From Methanooceanicella nereidis (GTDB lineage Archaea; Halobacteriota; Methanocellia; Methanocellales; Methanocellaceae): a stretch of 64,000 nucleotides of DNA. The notes under the pieces were generated by a model. It searched no databases, was not told the DNA's origin, and saw nothing but the letters and a program-made list of their open reading frames with translations. Shown here one piece after another: positions 1 to 9,139 of the stretch. Numbering within the stretch: the first letter of the stretch is position 1; the number at the start of each line of letters is the position of its first letter. Made by a program: the position numbers and the translations under genes. The DNA is taken from positions 1 through 64,000 of the forward strand of contig NZ_PGCK01000013.1 in the NCBI RefSeq assembly GCF_021023085.1. Direction: 5' to 3'.

Positions 1-108
1 CCCAACGACCAATCAGTACTCAGAGTCGTGGTTTCCATGCTCATGGACATAAACGAAGAATTTGTCACGGACAAAAAACATATACAAATCGAAAGAAACG
101 AATACTAG
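1..108 (+). CDS. 3' end of an unidentified protein (partial)
   Basis: An open frame runs in from the left edge through 35 codons to a TAG at 106-108. It reads ...LRVVVSMLMDINEEF...IERNEY, which is coding-like in composition with acidic and basic residues well mixed. No start or domain is visible, so the product cannot be named. Its stop marks the end of the upstream gene before a gene-free stretch that carries repeat copy A. Confidence 0.45.
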   Translation, partial: PNDQSVLRVVVSMLMDINEEFVTDKKHIQIERNEY

Positions 109-184
109 AAAGACAGGAGCTAAAAAATATATTTTACAGAAAACTCCGGACACCGCCTATAGCGGTGATATATTTGTCGTGTAA

Positions 185-430
185 GCGTCAACCGTGCAGT
201 TAAAATTTAGTGTTTTGGAGAATGTTCGGGCCTTGTTTTAGAGTTGGTGACTTAGAGCAGGTTGGTGCGTTGAGCCGTGCATTAGAGACTTTAGTGCGTT
301 GACGGTGATACTGGAGCCATTTGTGGTTTGGTGAGTGAACCTTTGGGTTTTCGTGACCTTAAATTCTAAAAAAAAATTTGTGTTTCCGTGTTTCTGTGAG
401 GTTACGTGCCTACCTGCCATCCGACAGGCA
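185..430 (+). repeat. Dispersed non-coding repeat, copy A
   Basis: This stretch begins gcgtcaaccgtgcagttaaa and ends near cctgccatccgaca. Much of it recurs at about 15386-15640 in reverse complement (copy B) and at 15689-15925 in the same orientation (copy C). Shared blocks include gagaatgttcgggccttgtt, ggttttcgtgacctta and tttctgtgaggtta. No convincing protein is encoded and no transposase is present, so it looks like a non-autonomous dispersed element. It is the main content of the gene-free stretch 109-761. Confidence 0.8.
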
Positions 431-528
431 CAACGGCAGAACATCAATCCCATAATAGAGTTACAAGCAAGTCTTTACAGAGACCATCAAAAAGTCTTTC
501 ATGGTAGCGCACAACGGCGAATAAGGAC

Positions 529-680
529 CACCAGTTTCCACCACAAAGCGCTCAATGGGCACAAGGGTACACCAGTTTCCACCACGAAGGGCACTAAGGG
601 CTCGAGGGTTCACAAAGGACTTTTTTAGAAGATAATTATTATCTTAAAAAAATAGTGGACCATCGAGCCCTTAGTGGTGA
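529..680. repeat. Hairpin-forming repeat upstream of the HD hydrolase
   Basis: The 16-mer caccagtttccaccac occurs twice (about 529-544 and 570-585). The 13-mer actaagggctcga (593-605) is answered by its exact reverse complement at 663-675. Between these arms a smaller palindrome, agataa-tta-ttatct flanked by T6 and A6 runs, sits at the apex. The whole can fold as one long hairpin just ahead of the gene at 762. It could be a MITE-like remnant or a transcription terminator. Confidence 0.6.
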
Positions 681-761
681 AATAACCGTAGACTCTTCTA
701 ATAACCCATACTTTAATATTAATTTGACACATATTGCTTGTTGCTTTTACAGGCGTTATTT

Positions 762-1937
762 ATGAGAAGGACGACTTCGCCGGATATTGCTGCAGTGATC
801 AAGTCGCTGAATATAGCGTATGACGATTCGCTGTCGATGTATGCCGCCAAGAATTCTGGGGCGGTGAGAAGGAGGCCTGACAGCGAGGATATAAGGCCAC
901 CGTACTTCAGGGACGGCGATCGGATAATGCATTCGAAGGCGTATACGCGGTATATCGATAAGACGCAGGTCTTTTATCTGGTCAAGAACGACCATATCAC
1001 ACATCGTGTTTTACACGTACAGCTCGTAGCGAAGATATCGAGGCAAATAGGCAGGTGTCTCAGGCTAAATGAGGACCTTATAGAGGCTATAGCGCTTGGG
1101 CATGACATAGGCCACGTGCCTTATGGCCATGACGGCGAGAAGTATCTTTCGAGTATTTCGAAGAAGTACGGGATCGGCGGTTTTCACCATAATTTGCAAA
1201 GTGTCCGGGCGCTGGACAGGATGGAGAACCTGAACCTGACATTACAGGTGCTGGACGGAATTGTTTCGCATAACGGAGAGGCCCATGACCTTATGATCCA
1301 TCCCGAGTACGATAAGACATGGGAGATATTTGACAGGCAGGTGGAGGAGCGCCAGAGGATATATGAGGGGCATTCAGGGATAATGCCGATGACGATGGAA
1401 GGGTGCGTCGTAAGGGTATCTGACACCATAAGCTATGTCGGAAGGGATATTGAGGACGCCATTACCCTTGGCCTCATCTCTCGCGATGACATACCTGAAA
1501 AATGCGCGGGCGTTCTCGGGAACACTAACAGGGATATCGTGAACAGCCTCGTCATCGACGTCATCGAGAACAGTTATGGCAAAGACCACATCGCCCTTAG
1601 CAGGGAGACTGCGGCCGCGTTAAGAGAACTAAAGGACTTTAACATGACACGCATCTATACTAATCCCCGGGTAAAGACCCAGGCCAGGAAGATCGAAAAA
1701 ATGTTCGGAATGCTCTTCGATACGTTTTTAGACGACCTGAAGACGCAAAATACAGGGTCAAAGATATTCACGCATTATCTTGATAATTTTAACGACGGCA
1801 GCCGGGCGGATTACATTGACACTACAGGCGACCCGATCATTGTAAGAGACTTCATAGCGGGTATGACCGACGAATATTTTAACGATATGTTCAGCGAGAT
1901 ATTCCTGCCTGAAAAAATGAAAAGTTTCCTCTCGTGA
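762..1937 (+). CDS. HD-domain dGTPase-like phosphohydrolase
   Basis: The 391-residue product is a metal-dependent HD phosphohydrolase of the dGTP triphosphohydrolase type, probably cytoplasmic, expected to cleave dNTPs to nucleoside and tripolyphosphate. Seen: the family's N-terminal signature (FRDGDRIMHSKAYTRYIDKTQVF-like), then HRVLH at about 81-85, the HD pair in GHDIGH at about 113-118, and a distal DxxxY/GRD region (VSDTISYVGRDIEDA). ATG 762 is chosen over an upstream TTG at 738 because a weak AGGCG precedes it and homology begins just after it. Exact substrate specificity cannot be read from the sequence. It is followed 19 bp later by the ASST-like gene. Confidence 0.85.
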   Translation: MRRTTSPDIAAVIKSLNIAYDDSLSMYAAKNSGAVRRRPDSEDIRPPYFRDGDRIMHSKAYTRYIDKTQVFYLVKNDHITHRVLHVQLVAKISRQIGRCLRLNEDLIEAIALGHDIGHVPYGHDGEKYLSSISKKYGIGGFHHNLQSVRALDRMENLNLTLQVLDGIVSHNGEAHDLMIHPEYDKTWEIFDRQVEERQRIYEGHSGIMPMTMEGCVVRVSDTISYVGRDIEDAITLGLISRDDIPEKCAGVLGNTNRDIVNSLVIDVIENSYGKDHIALSRETAAALRELKDFNMTRIYTNPRVKTQARKIEKMFGMLFDTFLDDLKTQNTGSKIFTHYLDNFNDGSRADYIDTTGDPIIVRDFIAGMTDEYFNDMFSEIFLPEKMKSFLS

Positions 1938-1956
1938 GATCAGTGCAGGTGGACAT

Positions 1957-3276
1957 TTGTTAAGGATATTTTTTATAGTGGTGACAGTTATCGCCATTCT
2001 TAACTCTATCATAATAGGGCCGTACGGGTTTTCTCCGTCCCCATATCCCGCCGTGACAGTATATGAAAAGGATATGGCTTTCAATGGATACACGCTTTAT
2101 TCGTCTCTCGCCGGGGATAAAAGCATGGGAAGCGAGGGCGTTGTATATCTTGTGGACATGGAAGGGAATATTGTCCACAGGTGGCTCACCGATCATGTGC
2201 CGGGCGACCATGGACATCTTTTACCGGATGGTACCCTGTTATTTTCGGGTGTCGTTAACACAGGTCCATCCCCCGGAGGCGGCAAAGGAGGGGTGATCCA
2301 GGAGATAGGCTGGAACGGGACCGTATTATGGGAATACAGCGACGACCGCATGCATCATGACCATTTCAGGATGCCGGACGGGAATACCCTTGCGATAGTA
2401 TGGGAAAGCCTTCCTGCCGACTTTTCCGGAAGAATACCTGGCGGTATCCCGGGGACAGAGGACGCCGGGTCAATGTGGTCGGACGCGATCATAGAGATCG
2501 ACAGGAACGGCTCGGTGGTATGGGAATGGCATTGCCATGAGCATCTCGACCCTGAAAAATATACTATCCATTCTCTGGATAAAAGAAACGAGTGGACTCA
2601 TGTTAACTCTGTAAAATATATCCCTGCAGGAAATATGTTCAATGGAAGGGAAAGCATCCTCATAAGCATCAGGGAGCTCGATACGGTCGCTATCATCGAT
2701 AAGGGGACTGGCGACATTGTCTGGGAATGGGGCCATGGCATATTGAACCACCAGCACGATGCCAGGATGCTCGATAACGGGAACATCCTTATCTATAATA
2801 ATTATGAGAATGACGATAGCCTGGTTAAAACAGGCGGCCTTCTGCCGCATTCTTCTGTGATCGAGGTAGATCCCCGCACAGGCGACATCGTGTGGAGATA
2901 TGATATCGAAAGCGAGGACGGAACGATTTTCTTTTCATGTCTTATTAGCGGAGCCTCAAGGCTTCCGAACGGGAACACGCTTATATGTGAAGGCTGCAGC
3001 GGCCGCATCATTGAAGTGACGCCCGATAAAAAGATAGTATGGGAGTTCACCAACCCCTGTTATCCTGTAAGCTTGAAAGGTAACTCGGTATACCGGGCAT
3101 ACAGGTACGGGCCCGAAGAGATAGACTGGCCTGAGGACTTTTTGTCGCCTGGACACAACGGAACATCTTTGCCTGGCCCATCAGCGGCAGATTTCGCCGG
3201 GTCCGTTATAATAAGGGCCGGAGCTACCGGTTTGAATATGTTATACCATATAAAAGAAATACTGGAGGGGTTTTAA
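1957..3276 (+). CDS. Arylsulfotransferase (ASST)-like beta-propeller protein
   Basis: This 439-residue protein has one N-terminal hydrophobic segment (about 2-22), an uncleaved anchor or signal peptide. It continues with repeated propeller-blade motifs such as G.V.W.W / GDIVWEWGHG and LPNGNTLI / MPDGNTLA. The layout, including HDHFRMPDGNTL, EWTHVNSV and HQHDARMLDNGN, fits the arylsulfotransferase/PQQ-like propeller family. Real activity (sulfate transfer between phenols) is unproven and a generic outer-surface binding role is possible. The start is a TTG preceded by GGTGGA. It ends 5 bp from the convergent arginase gene. Confidence 0.75.
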   Translation: MLRIFFIVVTVIAILNSIIIGPYGFSPSPYPAVTVYEKDMAFNGYTLYSSLAGDKSMGSEGVVYLVDMEGNIVHRWLTDHVPGDHGHLLPDGTLLFSGVVNTGPSPGGGKGGVIQEIGWNGTVLWEYSDDRMHHDHFRMPDGNTLAIVWESLPADFSGRIPGGIPGTEDAGSMWSDAIIEIDRNGSVVWEWHCHEHLDPEKYTIHSLDKRNEWTHVNSVKYIPAGNMFNGRESILISIRELDTVAIIDKGTGDIVWEWGHGILNHQHDARMLDNGNILIYNNYENDDSLVKTGGLLPHSSVIEVDPRTGDIVWRYDIESEDGTIFFSCLISGASRLPNGNTLICEGCSGRIIEVTPDKKIVWEFTNPCYPVSLKGNSVYRAYRYGPEEIDWPEDFLSPGHNGTSLPGPSAADFAGSVIIRAGATGLNMLYHIKEILEGF

Positions 3277-3281
3277 CCCGC

Positions 3282-4184
3282 CTATAATATCTTTTTACCC
3301 AGAGCCGACGTGATCAGGTCTATCGCCAGCTTTCCGGTGATATTATACTTGTCCAGTATCGGGTTTAGCTCGACCATCTCAAGAGAACTTAGCTTATTAC
3401 AATCGGAGATCATCTCCATCGCAAGATGCGCTTCACGATAAGTGATGCCCCCCTGCACAGGAGTCCCTACGCCGGGCGCATATACCGGGTCCATGACGTC
3501 CAGGTCGAACGAGACATGCAAGGCGTCAACATCTTCGCAGGCGATCTTCAGCGCCTTTTTCATCACCTTACACATGCCGACCTCATCGATCCCCCTCATC
3601 GTTAAGACGGTCACTTTAGACTTCTTTAGCTCCTCTCGCTCAAGCGGGTCCAGGTCCCTGGCGCCTATGAGGACGCATTTCTCTTCGACGACCTTTGTCT
3701 TAACGCCCATCTTACCCACCAGGTTTTTAGTGCCGCGCCCAACGGACGTCGCAAAGCTCATGCCATGAATGTTGCCGCTGATGGTCGTCTCCTCTGTGTT
3801 AAAGTCGCCGTGTGCATCTATCCAGAGCATGCCTATACGGTCATAGTGTTTACTTAATGCGGCAGTAGTGCCCATAGAAATGCTGTGGTCTCCGCCTATA
3901 ACGAGCGGTAAAAAATCATCATCGATGGACTCGCTTACGAAATCACGGACCTTCTTACAGGCACAAATGACCTCTCTATAGTATCTGAGCTTTATGTTCT
4001 CAGGCGGGTCAATAGGCCTCGGCGGAGTAATTACATTACCCATGTCTTCGACCTCGATACCGAGTTCCATGATATTTTGTAACAGACCGTCGTTGCGCAG
4101 AGCGTCCGGCCCCATATCTATGCCGCGCCTGTTAGCCCCGAGGTCAAGCGGCACTCCGACGATCCTGACTTTATCGATTGACAT
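3282..4184 (-). CDS. Arginase (ureohydrolase family)
   Basis: The 300-residue product is a binuclear manganese ureohydrolase that probably splits arginine to ornithine and urea. All metal ligands are visible: GGDHS (His100), DAHGD (Asp123, His125, Asp127) and SFDLDVMDP near 226-234 (two Asp). GRGTKN-like substrate loops and the APGVGTPVQGG block resemble arginases more than agmatinases, as does the N-terminal GVPLDLGANRRGIDMGPDALR-type stretch. Agmatinase remains the alternative. The gene is convergent with the upstream propeller gene and stands alone. Confidence 0.88.
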   Translation of the reverse strand: MSIDKVRIVGVPLDLGANRRGIDMGPDALRNDGLLQNIMELGIEVEDMGNVITPPRPIDPPENIKLRYYREVICACKKVRDFVSESIDDDFLPLVIGGDHSISMGTTAALSKHYDRIGMLWIDAHGDFNTEETTISGNIHGMSFATSVGRGTKNLVGKMGVKTKVVEEKCVLIGARDLDPLEREELKKSKVTVLTMRGIDEVGMCKVMKKALKIACEDVDALHVSFDLDVMDPVYAPGVGTPVQGGITYREAHLAMEMISDCNKLSSLEMVELNPILDKYNITGKLAIDLITSALGKKIL

Positions 4185-4331
4185 AAAAGGTCGACCCTAA
4201 TAATATCCCCTAATATTAATACATATCGACACATATGTTTTTCGATGATAGTAAGCCATAAAAAGGAAAGGGCTATGATACCCGGTTCGATCGAACTTTA
4301 TTTTCGGGAGACGATAAAAGAGAGGGAAATG

Positions 4332-4934
4332 TCAGAACCCTGACTCGAAATTTTCTTCTTTTTTATAATATGGCAGATACACCAGTTTTTTAGACATTAT
4401 GTACAGGTCATAGTCAAGCTTTTGAAGCACCCCTGGTTTTTCCGCCTCGAAAGTCACGAATAAAAAATCGGCCATATCTTTAACACGGTCCGCTGTCACT
4501 TCACATGGCATACGTTCCACATTGTGTTCAAGCTTTGCCGCATCGTACTTTGGAGGCTCTATCGTCAGCTTTTCTGCCAGCTTTTTATACTGCCCCGGAT
4601 CGATATCAAACGCAGGGATCATCATTTCTATCTCCCCGAAAGGAGAGTCGCCCTTCAGGATACCGGAGAGTTTTGAAAGGAAGCCGCCTTTGACCGAAGA
4701 ATGCCTTATGAAAAACCTGATACCTGTTTTCCAAAAAGGCAGATAGACTTTAGTGCCTTCTCCCCCGCGGGTAAAAGCGCCGGCCTCGTATTCGATGGTT
4801 TCCGTATTTCCGTCCCATGAGTTAAGGGTCCCGCACGCCTCGCATAAAAATACGTTGTCGATATTCCTGGAATGCACCGGAGTATTACATTTCGGGCACT
4901 TTACCTGAACGATCTTTGTCAAACACATCACCAT
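4332..4934 (-). CDS. Zinc-ribbon protein, third gene of a zinc-ribbon operon
   Basis: The 200-residue protein opens with a four-cysteine zinc ribbon (CPKC at about 14-17, CEAC at about 32-35). It then has a domain containing VYLPFWKTGIRF and PAFDIDPGQY, blocks also present in the two upstream genes, so the three are diverged paralogues. Unlike them it has no obvious C-terminal membrane segment. It starts 4 bp after the stop of the preceding gene. A second ATG two codons in is an equally good start. The function is unknown. Confidence 0.75.
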   Translation of the reverse strand: MVMCLTKIVQVKCPKCNTPVHSRNIDNVFLCEACGTLNSWDGNTETIEYEAGAFTRGGEGTKVYLPFWKTGIRFFIRHSSVKGGFLSKLSGILKGDSPFGEIEMMIPAFDIDPGQYKKLAEKLTIEPPKYDAAKLEHNVERMPCEVTADRVKDMADFLFVTFEAEKPGVLQKLDYDLYIMSKKLVYLPYYKKEENFESGF

Positions 4935-4938
4935 ACCC

Positions 4939-5946
4939 TTATTTGATCCGGACCTTTTGCTCGACTTTGCTGTCGCTCACGCCGTGCGACCTTTTCTCCA
5001 TCAAGCTCCTGAGAGGGCTGCCCCCTTTTACCTCTCCGACAGTAAATTCAGTGTCGCGCCTGCCATAGACGAAGCCTCCTGCAGCTATTAGCAGGCTGAC
5101 TATGATCACTATTATCGGTATTCCTATCATGCTGCTGTCCACGCTCGCCATCCAGATGCCGAGCACAGTGCCGAACGCCCCTGCCGCTGTCCCGATAGCC
5201 ATAGAAGCGCTTCTTATCGTAACGTCTCCCGGTGCCCTTCCTGACAGGACTTTTCCCGTGATACCGTCTATTGTCACCAGGTAGATACTGTCATAATAGC
5301 TGTATCTTACCACCCATACCGGATAAAACACGATCTTGACGTCTTTCGGAAAAACATGCATGTTCACGAATGTCACATTATCCACGCCGGCCCATTTTAT
5401 CGCTGTCCGCCTGATAGATCCCATCCCGAAGTTCAGGGCATCTGACGCCGATGTGGTGACCTCGAACGCCGGTATGCTGCCTTCATCGTGAAGCATGGCC
5501 TCTCCGTCGATGTCTTTTAAGTGCTTTATCCCGAGATCGCCGCTGTCACATGCGATGCCGTTCCAGTCGAAGTCTTTGATCACCATTTTTTCCTTATACA
5601 CGGTGACATTATCGCCATGGCTGTCTTCCTCTATGCTGTTGCCGCAAACCCATCCGGCGGCCCTTCCCCGTATTTTCCAGAATGGAAGGTAAATGGCAAA
5701 ACATTCTTTGATCTTGCCGACGCGGTTCAGGTCGGGCGCAGTATAAGAGCCCTTCATCCAGTTATTGGCCGCATTCATTACCTCGTCCTGCCCGATCACT
5801 CCCTTAAGCATTATTTTCCCCACGCCCCGGTCGCCTTCGATCCCCAGTACGGACGTGCAGTATGGGCAGGATGTGAGCCTGGAGCCCTCTTCTATCGATA
5901 ATGTCCCTCCGCACGAAGGGCAGTTCATAGAAAGCGTGATGGCCAT
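4939..5946 (-). CDS. Zinc-ribbon membrane protein, second gene of operon
   Basis: The 335-residue protein has an N-terminal ribbon (CPSC about 9-12, CPYC about 28-31) and a middle domain with YLPFWKIRG and PAFEVTTSA. It also has a YLVTIDGITGKVLSG motif shared with the neighbouring 251-residue protein. Two transmembrane helices follow at about 245-300, then a basic C-tail. A strong ribosome-binding site (GAGGAGGT) precedes ATG 5946, and only one base separates it from the upstream stop. The ribbon is expected in the cytoplasm. No enzymatic motif is visible and the role is unknown. Confidence 0.8.
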   Translation of the reverse strand: MAITLSMNCPSCGGTLSIEEGSRLTSCPYCTSVLGIEGDRGVGKIMLKGVIGQDEVMNAANNWMKGSYTAPDLNRVGKIKECFAIYLPFWKIRGRAAGWVCGNSIEEDSHGDNVTVYKEKMVIKDFDWNGIACDSGDLGIKHLKDIDGEAMLHDEGSIPAFEVTTSASDALNFGMGSIRRTAIKWAGVDNVTFVNMHVFPKDVKIVFYPVWVVRYSYYDSIYLVTIDGITGKVLSGRAPGDVTIRSASMAIGTAAGAFGTVLGIWMASVDSSMIGIPIIVIIVSLLIAAGGFVYGRRDTEFTVGEVKGGSPLRSLMEKRSHGVSDSKVEQKVRIK

Positions 5947-5947
5947 A

Positions 5948-6703
5948 CTAGAACCTCCTCAATGTCCTGTTTGCCAGGAGTATGACAGCGGGAATGGTCG
6001 GCAATATCAGTACGGAGCTGCAACATAGCCCGTTCTTGAACAGGAAGAAACCTGCCAGAGATTCCAGGAAAAACAGTATGAAAGCCCCTATAGTGATAAG
6101 GATAAAAGGAGCCGAACTTCGCACAGGATAATCCGAAACGAATACCTCTCCAGAGGAGCCGTCGATGATAGTCACATATTTTTTTCCATCATACTCGTAC
6201 TCTACGTCCCAGAGCGGGAAATAAACCAGAGCCTGCTCTTTTGCCGTACCCGGAAGAAATGGCAAATATGCCGTCATATCTATATCCGGGACCAAAACAT
6301 CAGGTCCCTCTACCTTATAGCTTTTGTCGAATATCTTTAGGTCGCCTGCGAGGACCTTCAGGCTATGAAGGCCCGGAAGCGTCGTAGATCTTGCAGGCTG
6401 GACGTACAGCTTTTCTTCGCCGCTGACGTCTCTTTTGAACATATAAACAGGAAAATATTGCTGTTTATAGGTCAGGTTCCGTATCCCGGGTAAAAGCTTT
6501 TTCGAGACTTTTGAGCTTCTGGCCCATCCGTTAAATATACCCTCAGCGCCACTCCGGTCGATGAGATAAGGCATAATATAAAAAAATCCCGCGCCGCTCC
6601 TGTCTATAAATACCTGAGTATCGCAATATTTACATCGGGCGAATCTGTCCCCCGGCTCAAATTTTATTTGTGCGCCACACTTATCACATTTGATCTCTGC
6701 CAT
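5948..6703 (-). CDS. Zinc-ribbon membrane protein, first gene of operon
   Basis: The 251-residue protein has a ribbon (CDKC about 6-9, CKYC about 24-27), a central domain with LVYFPLWDVEYEYDGKKYV and TIIDGSSGEVFVSDYP, and two C-terminal transmembrane helices. ATG 6703, preceded by AGGATG at suitable spacing, puts the ribbon directly at the N-terminus. An upstream in-frame ATG at 6808 would add 35 residues that do not look conserved. It leads a tightly packed three-gene operon of homologous ribbon proteins. No function can be assigned. Confidence 0.78.
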   Translation of the reverse strand: MAEIKCDKCGAQIKFEPGDRFARCKYCDTQVFIDRSGAGFFYIMPYLIDRSGAEGIFNGWARSSKVSKKLLPGIRNLTYKQQYFPVYMFKRDVSGEEKLYVQPARSTTLPGLHSLKVLAGDLKIFDKSYKVEGPDVLVPDIDMTAYLPFLPGTAKEQALVYFPLWDVEYEYDGKKYVTIIDGSSGEVFVSDYPVRSSAPFILITIGAFILFFLESLAGFFLFKNGLCCSSVLILPTIPAVILLANRTLRRF

Positions 6704-7093
6704 AAGAACATCCTGACCGTTGACTGAAACTCTTAACAGGCACATTAATTCATGCCGTGAGACGAGAGATTCGATGAATATTAACTTCAGGCCATAAGAT
6801 CTTTTCATGGATCTCGGCCATTATCAGTATATTTTAATAGATCATTGATGGAAAGCCAATATCTTTAATGATAAACATTAACTAGGAAAATAAATAAATT
6901 TTACCATATTATTAATATCCGGTCATGATAAATATTTTTTATTTTATTTACCAGAATAGCAATTTTTATTAATGTAAATATTTATATAAATAATATATAA
7001 TTATTAAATGTTCTAAAAAAGTAAAAAAGTCAGTTATGTCTTTTGAAAATATACTAAAAAACATTATATAACAAAAAAAGAAATGATTTTTTT
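6704..7093. other. AT-rich divergent intergenic region
   Basis: No gene is supported here. From about 6830 the sequence is very AT-rich with several TATA-like runs (for example near 6974-7010). It would hold the divergent promoters of the zinc-ribbon operon and of the propeller gene at 7094. No clear hairpin or RNA is seen. Confidence 0.5.
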
Positions 7094-8488
7094 ATGAAAA
7101 AGATTGATTCTAAAAATATATATCCATCACATTTTATATTATTTATTTCCTTATGTGCCATCACATCAATATTTATCCTGTTAAGCATTGCTAACGCAGA
7201 AGCACAGGATATCGGCATCATATGGGAAAAAACATATGGCAGCAAAGGCATAGATGCCCCGGTCGACATTAAAGAGACACCGGACGGGGGGTATATCCTC
7301 GCCGGATATACACAGCCAGACCTGAATGGGAATAAGTATGCGTATTTACTGAGACTTAACGGTAAAGGCGAAAAAATATGGGAAAAATCTTACGGCACGG
7401 CAAAGTTAAATTCATTCACTACTGTGCTCCCGACCTCTGACGGGGGATACATATGCGTGGGAACGACAAACCCCTATACTAAGAACGGATCGGACGTCTA
7501 TCTGGTAAAGACCGATGCTCAGGGTAAAGCATTATGGACGAAAACTTACGGCGGGATACTTGACGAAAGCGGGAAATGCATCATACAGACGCCTGATGGC
7601 GGATATATGATCTTAGGAAGAGTCCTGCTAAACGGGATCAAGACATATGACTGTTATGTCATAAAGATCGACAGGAATGGAAAATTATTATGGGATAAGA
7701 CATATTCCGAAGGGGATTATGAATCCTGTATGGACATACTGGCCACAAAGGATGGCGGCTATGTGATCACAGGCAATAAAAAGACAACTAAGAACCTTAG
7801 CGACATATTCCTGTTAAAGATAGACGCCGGCGGTAAAAAAATATGGGAATCGCTCTATGGCGGAAAATCAAATGATAAGGGCGCCGCAGTCCAGCAGACG
7901 GACGATGGGGGATATATGGTATACGGCTCCACATCATCCTTTGGCAAAGGCATGGGCGACCTGTTCCTTGTAAAGGCTGATGCGCAGGGCAAGGAACTCT
8001 GGAATAAGACATACGGCGATAAAAGCATAGAATACGAAGGCGAGGGCGGTTCGCTAAAGAGAACTTCCGATGGCGGATACCTTATGTGCGGCAGCACGAC
8101 TTCAATAGGGAACGGGAACCTTGACTACTATATCGTCAAAGTAGACAAGAACGGTAAATTCGAATGGGATGATGCGTACGGTACGGCCGCTTTCGAGAGA
8201 GCTGCCACGGCGATACAGACCGGCGACGGGAATTACGTTATCGCAGGCGTACAGCAGAGAAATAAAGAGTATGATGATGCTTACGTGATAAAGGTCAAAG
8301 GCGGCAGGACTATCGCAGGCCACCTGAACTATGATGACGGTCCGGATACTGGAGTGCAGACCGGCGGGGACACCGGACAGGGAACATCCTCAGGCAACGG
8401 ACAGGATACTTCCGGCAATGAAGGATCCGGACAATTCTGCGGGCTCATCAGGCTGATAGACATCCTCATTAAAATGATGTCAGGGTAA
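7094..8488 (+). CDS. Secreted seven-repeat beta-propeller-like protein
   Basis: The 464-residue product has a signal peptide (basic KK, hydrophobic stretch about 15-34, ANAEAQ cleavage region). Seven repeats of about 50 residues follow, each with a W..TYG strand, a DGGY(I/M/V)..G turn and a D.YL.K.D..G segment. The last repeat has DGNY. This fits a seven-bladed propeller, commonly involved in binding at the cell surface. The C-tail is Gly/Ser/Thr-rich and ends in a short hydrophobic stretch with one Cys, not a clear sortase-type signal. No SD precedes the ATG. A terminator hairpin overlaps the stop codon. Confidence 0.75.
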   Translation: MKKIDSKNIYPSHFILFISLCAITSIFILLSIANAEAQDIGIIWEKTYGSKGIDAPVDIKETPDGGYILAGYTQPDLNGNKYAYLLRLNGKGEKIWEKSYGTAKLNSFTTVLPTSDGGYICVGTTNPYTKNGSDVYLVKTDAQGKALWTKTYGGILDESGKCIIQTPDGGYMILGRVLLNGIKTYDCYVIKIDRNGKLLWDKTYSEGDYESCMDILATKDGGYVITGNKKTTKNLSDIFLLKIDAGGKKIWESLYGGKSNDKGAAVQQTDDGGYMVYGSTSSFGKGMGDLFLVKADAQGKELWNKTYGDKSIEYEGEGGSLKRTSDGGYLMCGSTTSIGNGNLDYYIVKVDKNGKFEWDDAYGTAAFERAATAIQTGDGNYVIAGVQQRNKEYDDAYVIKVKGGRTIAGHLNYDDGPDTGVQTGGDTGQGTSSGNGQDTSGNEGSGQFCGLIRLIDILIKMMSG

Positions 8489-8512
8489 ATGTCACAGATG
8501 TTTACCCTTTTT
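8483..8512 (+). terminator. Hairpin plus T-run terminator
   Basis: GGGTAAA (8483-8489) pairs perfectly with TTTACCC (8501-8507) and is followed directly by five T residues. The stop codon of the propeller gene lies inside the left arm. Confidence 0.75.
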
Positions 8513-8609
8513 ACATTTTTGATATTTTAATTTTAGAACAGACCTAAGATTAATATTACTGGAACACAATGTTAATTGATATTGTTTTTATTTACGGTGG
8601 GTAGATATA

Positions 8610-9026
8610 ATGAGGTGTCATATACATTCGGATAAAGAAGCGATGGGTATCTGTACCGAATGTGGAAAGCCTCTATGTACATCATGTATAAAAAAGGTCG
8701 GCGGAAAGACTTTTTGTGGGGATTGCGCACCCGCAGGTATAGATCCGGACACGATAGAAGCACAGCAGCCGGATTGGGCGAGGCCGTCGCTGCAAGCAAA
8801 AAAGAAAGATCCGCTTATAAGCCTGGTTCTCTCATTTTTCATACCCGGCGCAGGACAGATATATAATGGCCATGCGGGAAAAGGCTGTATTTTATTCATC
8901 GCATTTATCATTACTCTGGTCACCATCATATGCCCGTTGATCCTATGGGCTTACGGGGTATATGATGCGTATACGACTGCTGTTAAGATTAATTCGGAAG
9001 ACCCGTTTAAAGATCAAGATATCTGA
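8610..9026 (+). CDS. B-box-like zinc-binding TM2-domain membrane protein
   Basis: The 138-residue protein has an N-terminal His/Cys cluster (CHIH, CTECGKPLC, CIKK, FCGDC) typical of B-box-like zinc fingers that precede membrane domains in prokaryotes. Two C-terminal helices carry the TM2-type signature: LSFFIPGAGQIYNGH then WAYGVYDAY. The TM2 region (about 70-130) places it in the cytoplasmic membrane with the zinc finger likely inside. A GGTGGG ribosome-binding site precedes ATG 8610. The function of TM2 proteins in archaea is unknown. It appears monocistronic. Confidence 0.8.
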   Translation: MRCHIHSDKEAMGICTECGKPLCTSCIKKVGGKTFCGDCAPAGIDPDTIEAQQPDWARPSLQAKKKDPLISLVLSFFIPGAGQIYNGHAGKGCILFIAFIITLVTIICPLILWAYGVYDAYTTAVKINSEDPFKDQDI

Positions 9027-9139
9027 TCGATCTATAGAAATTAAATAGACAATATTCCCATAATGCTATGACACATCGCTATCATTGAGGCGCATAGGGG
9101 GACTGTCTAAAAATGAAGAAGATAAAAATATAATGGTGT

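Noticed and set aside
335-628. 97-codon frame in the left gene-free stretch
   Set aside because: It lies entirely within repeat copy A and the hairpin repeat, and its translation is unlike any protein and rich in rare patterns.
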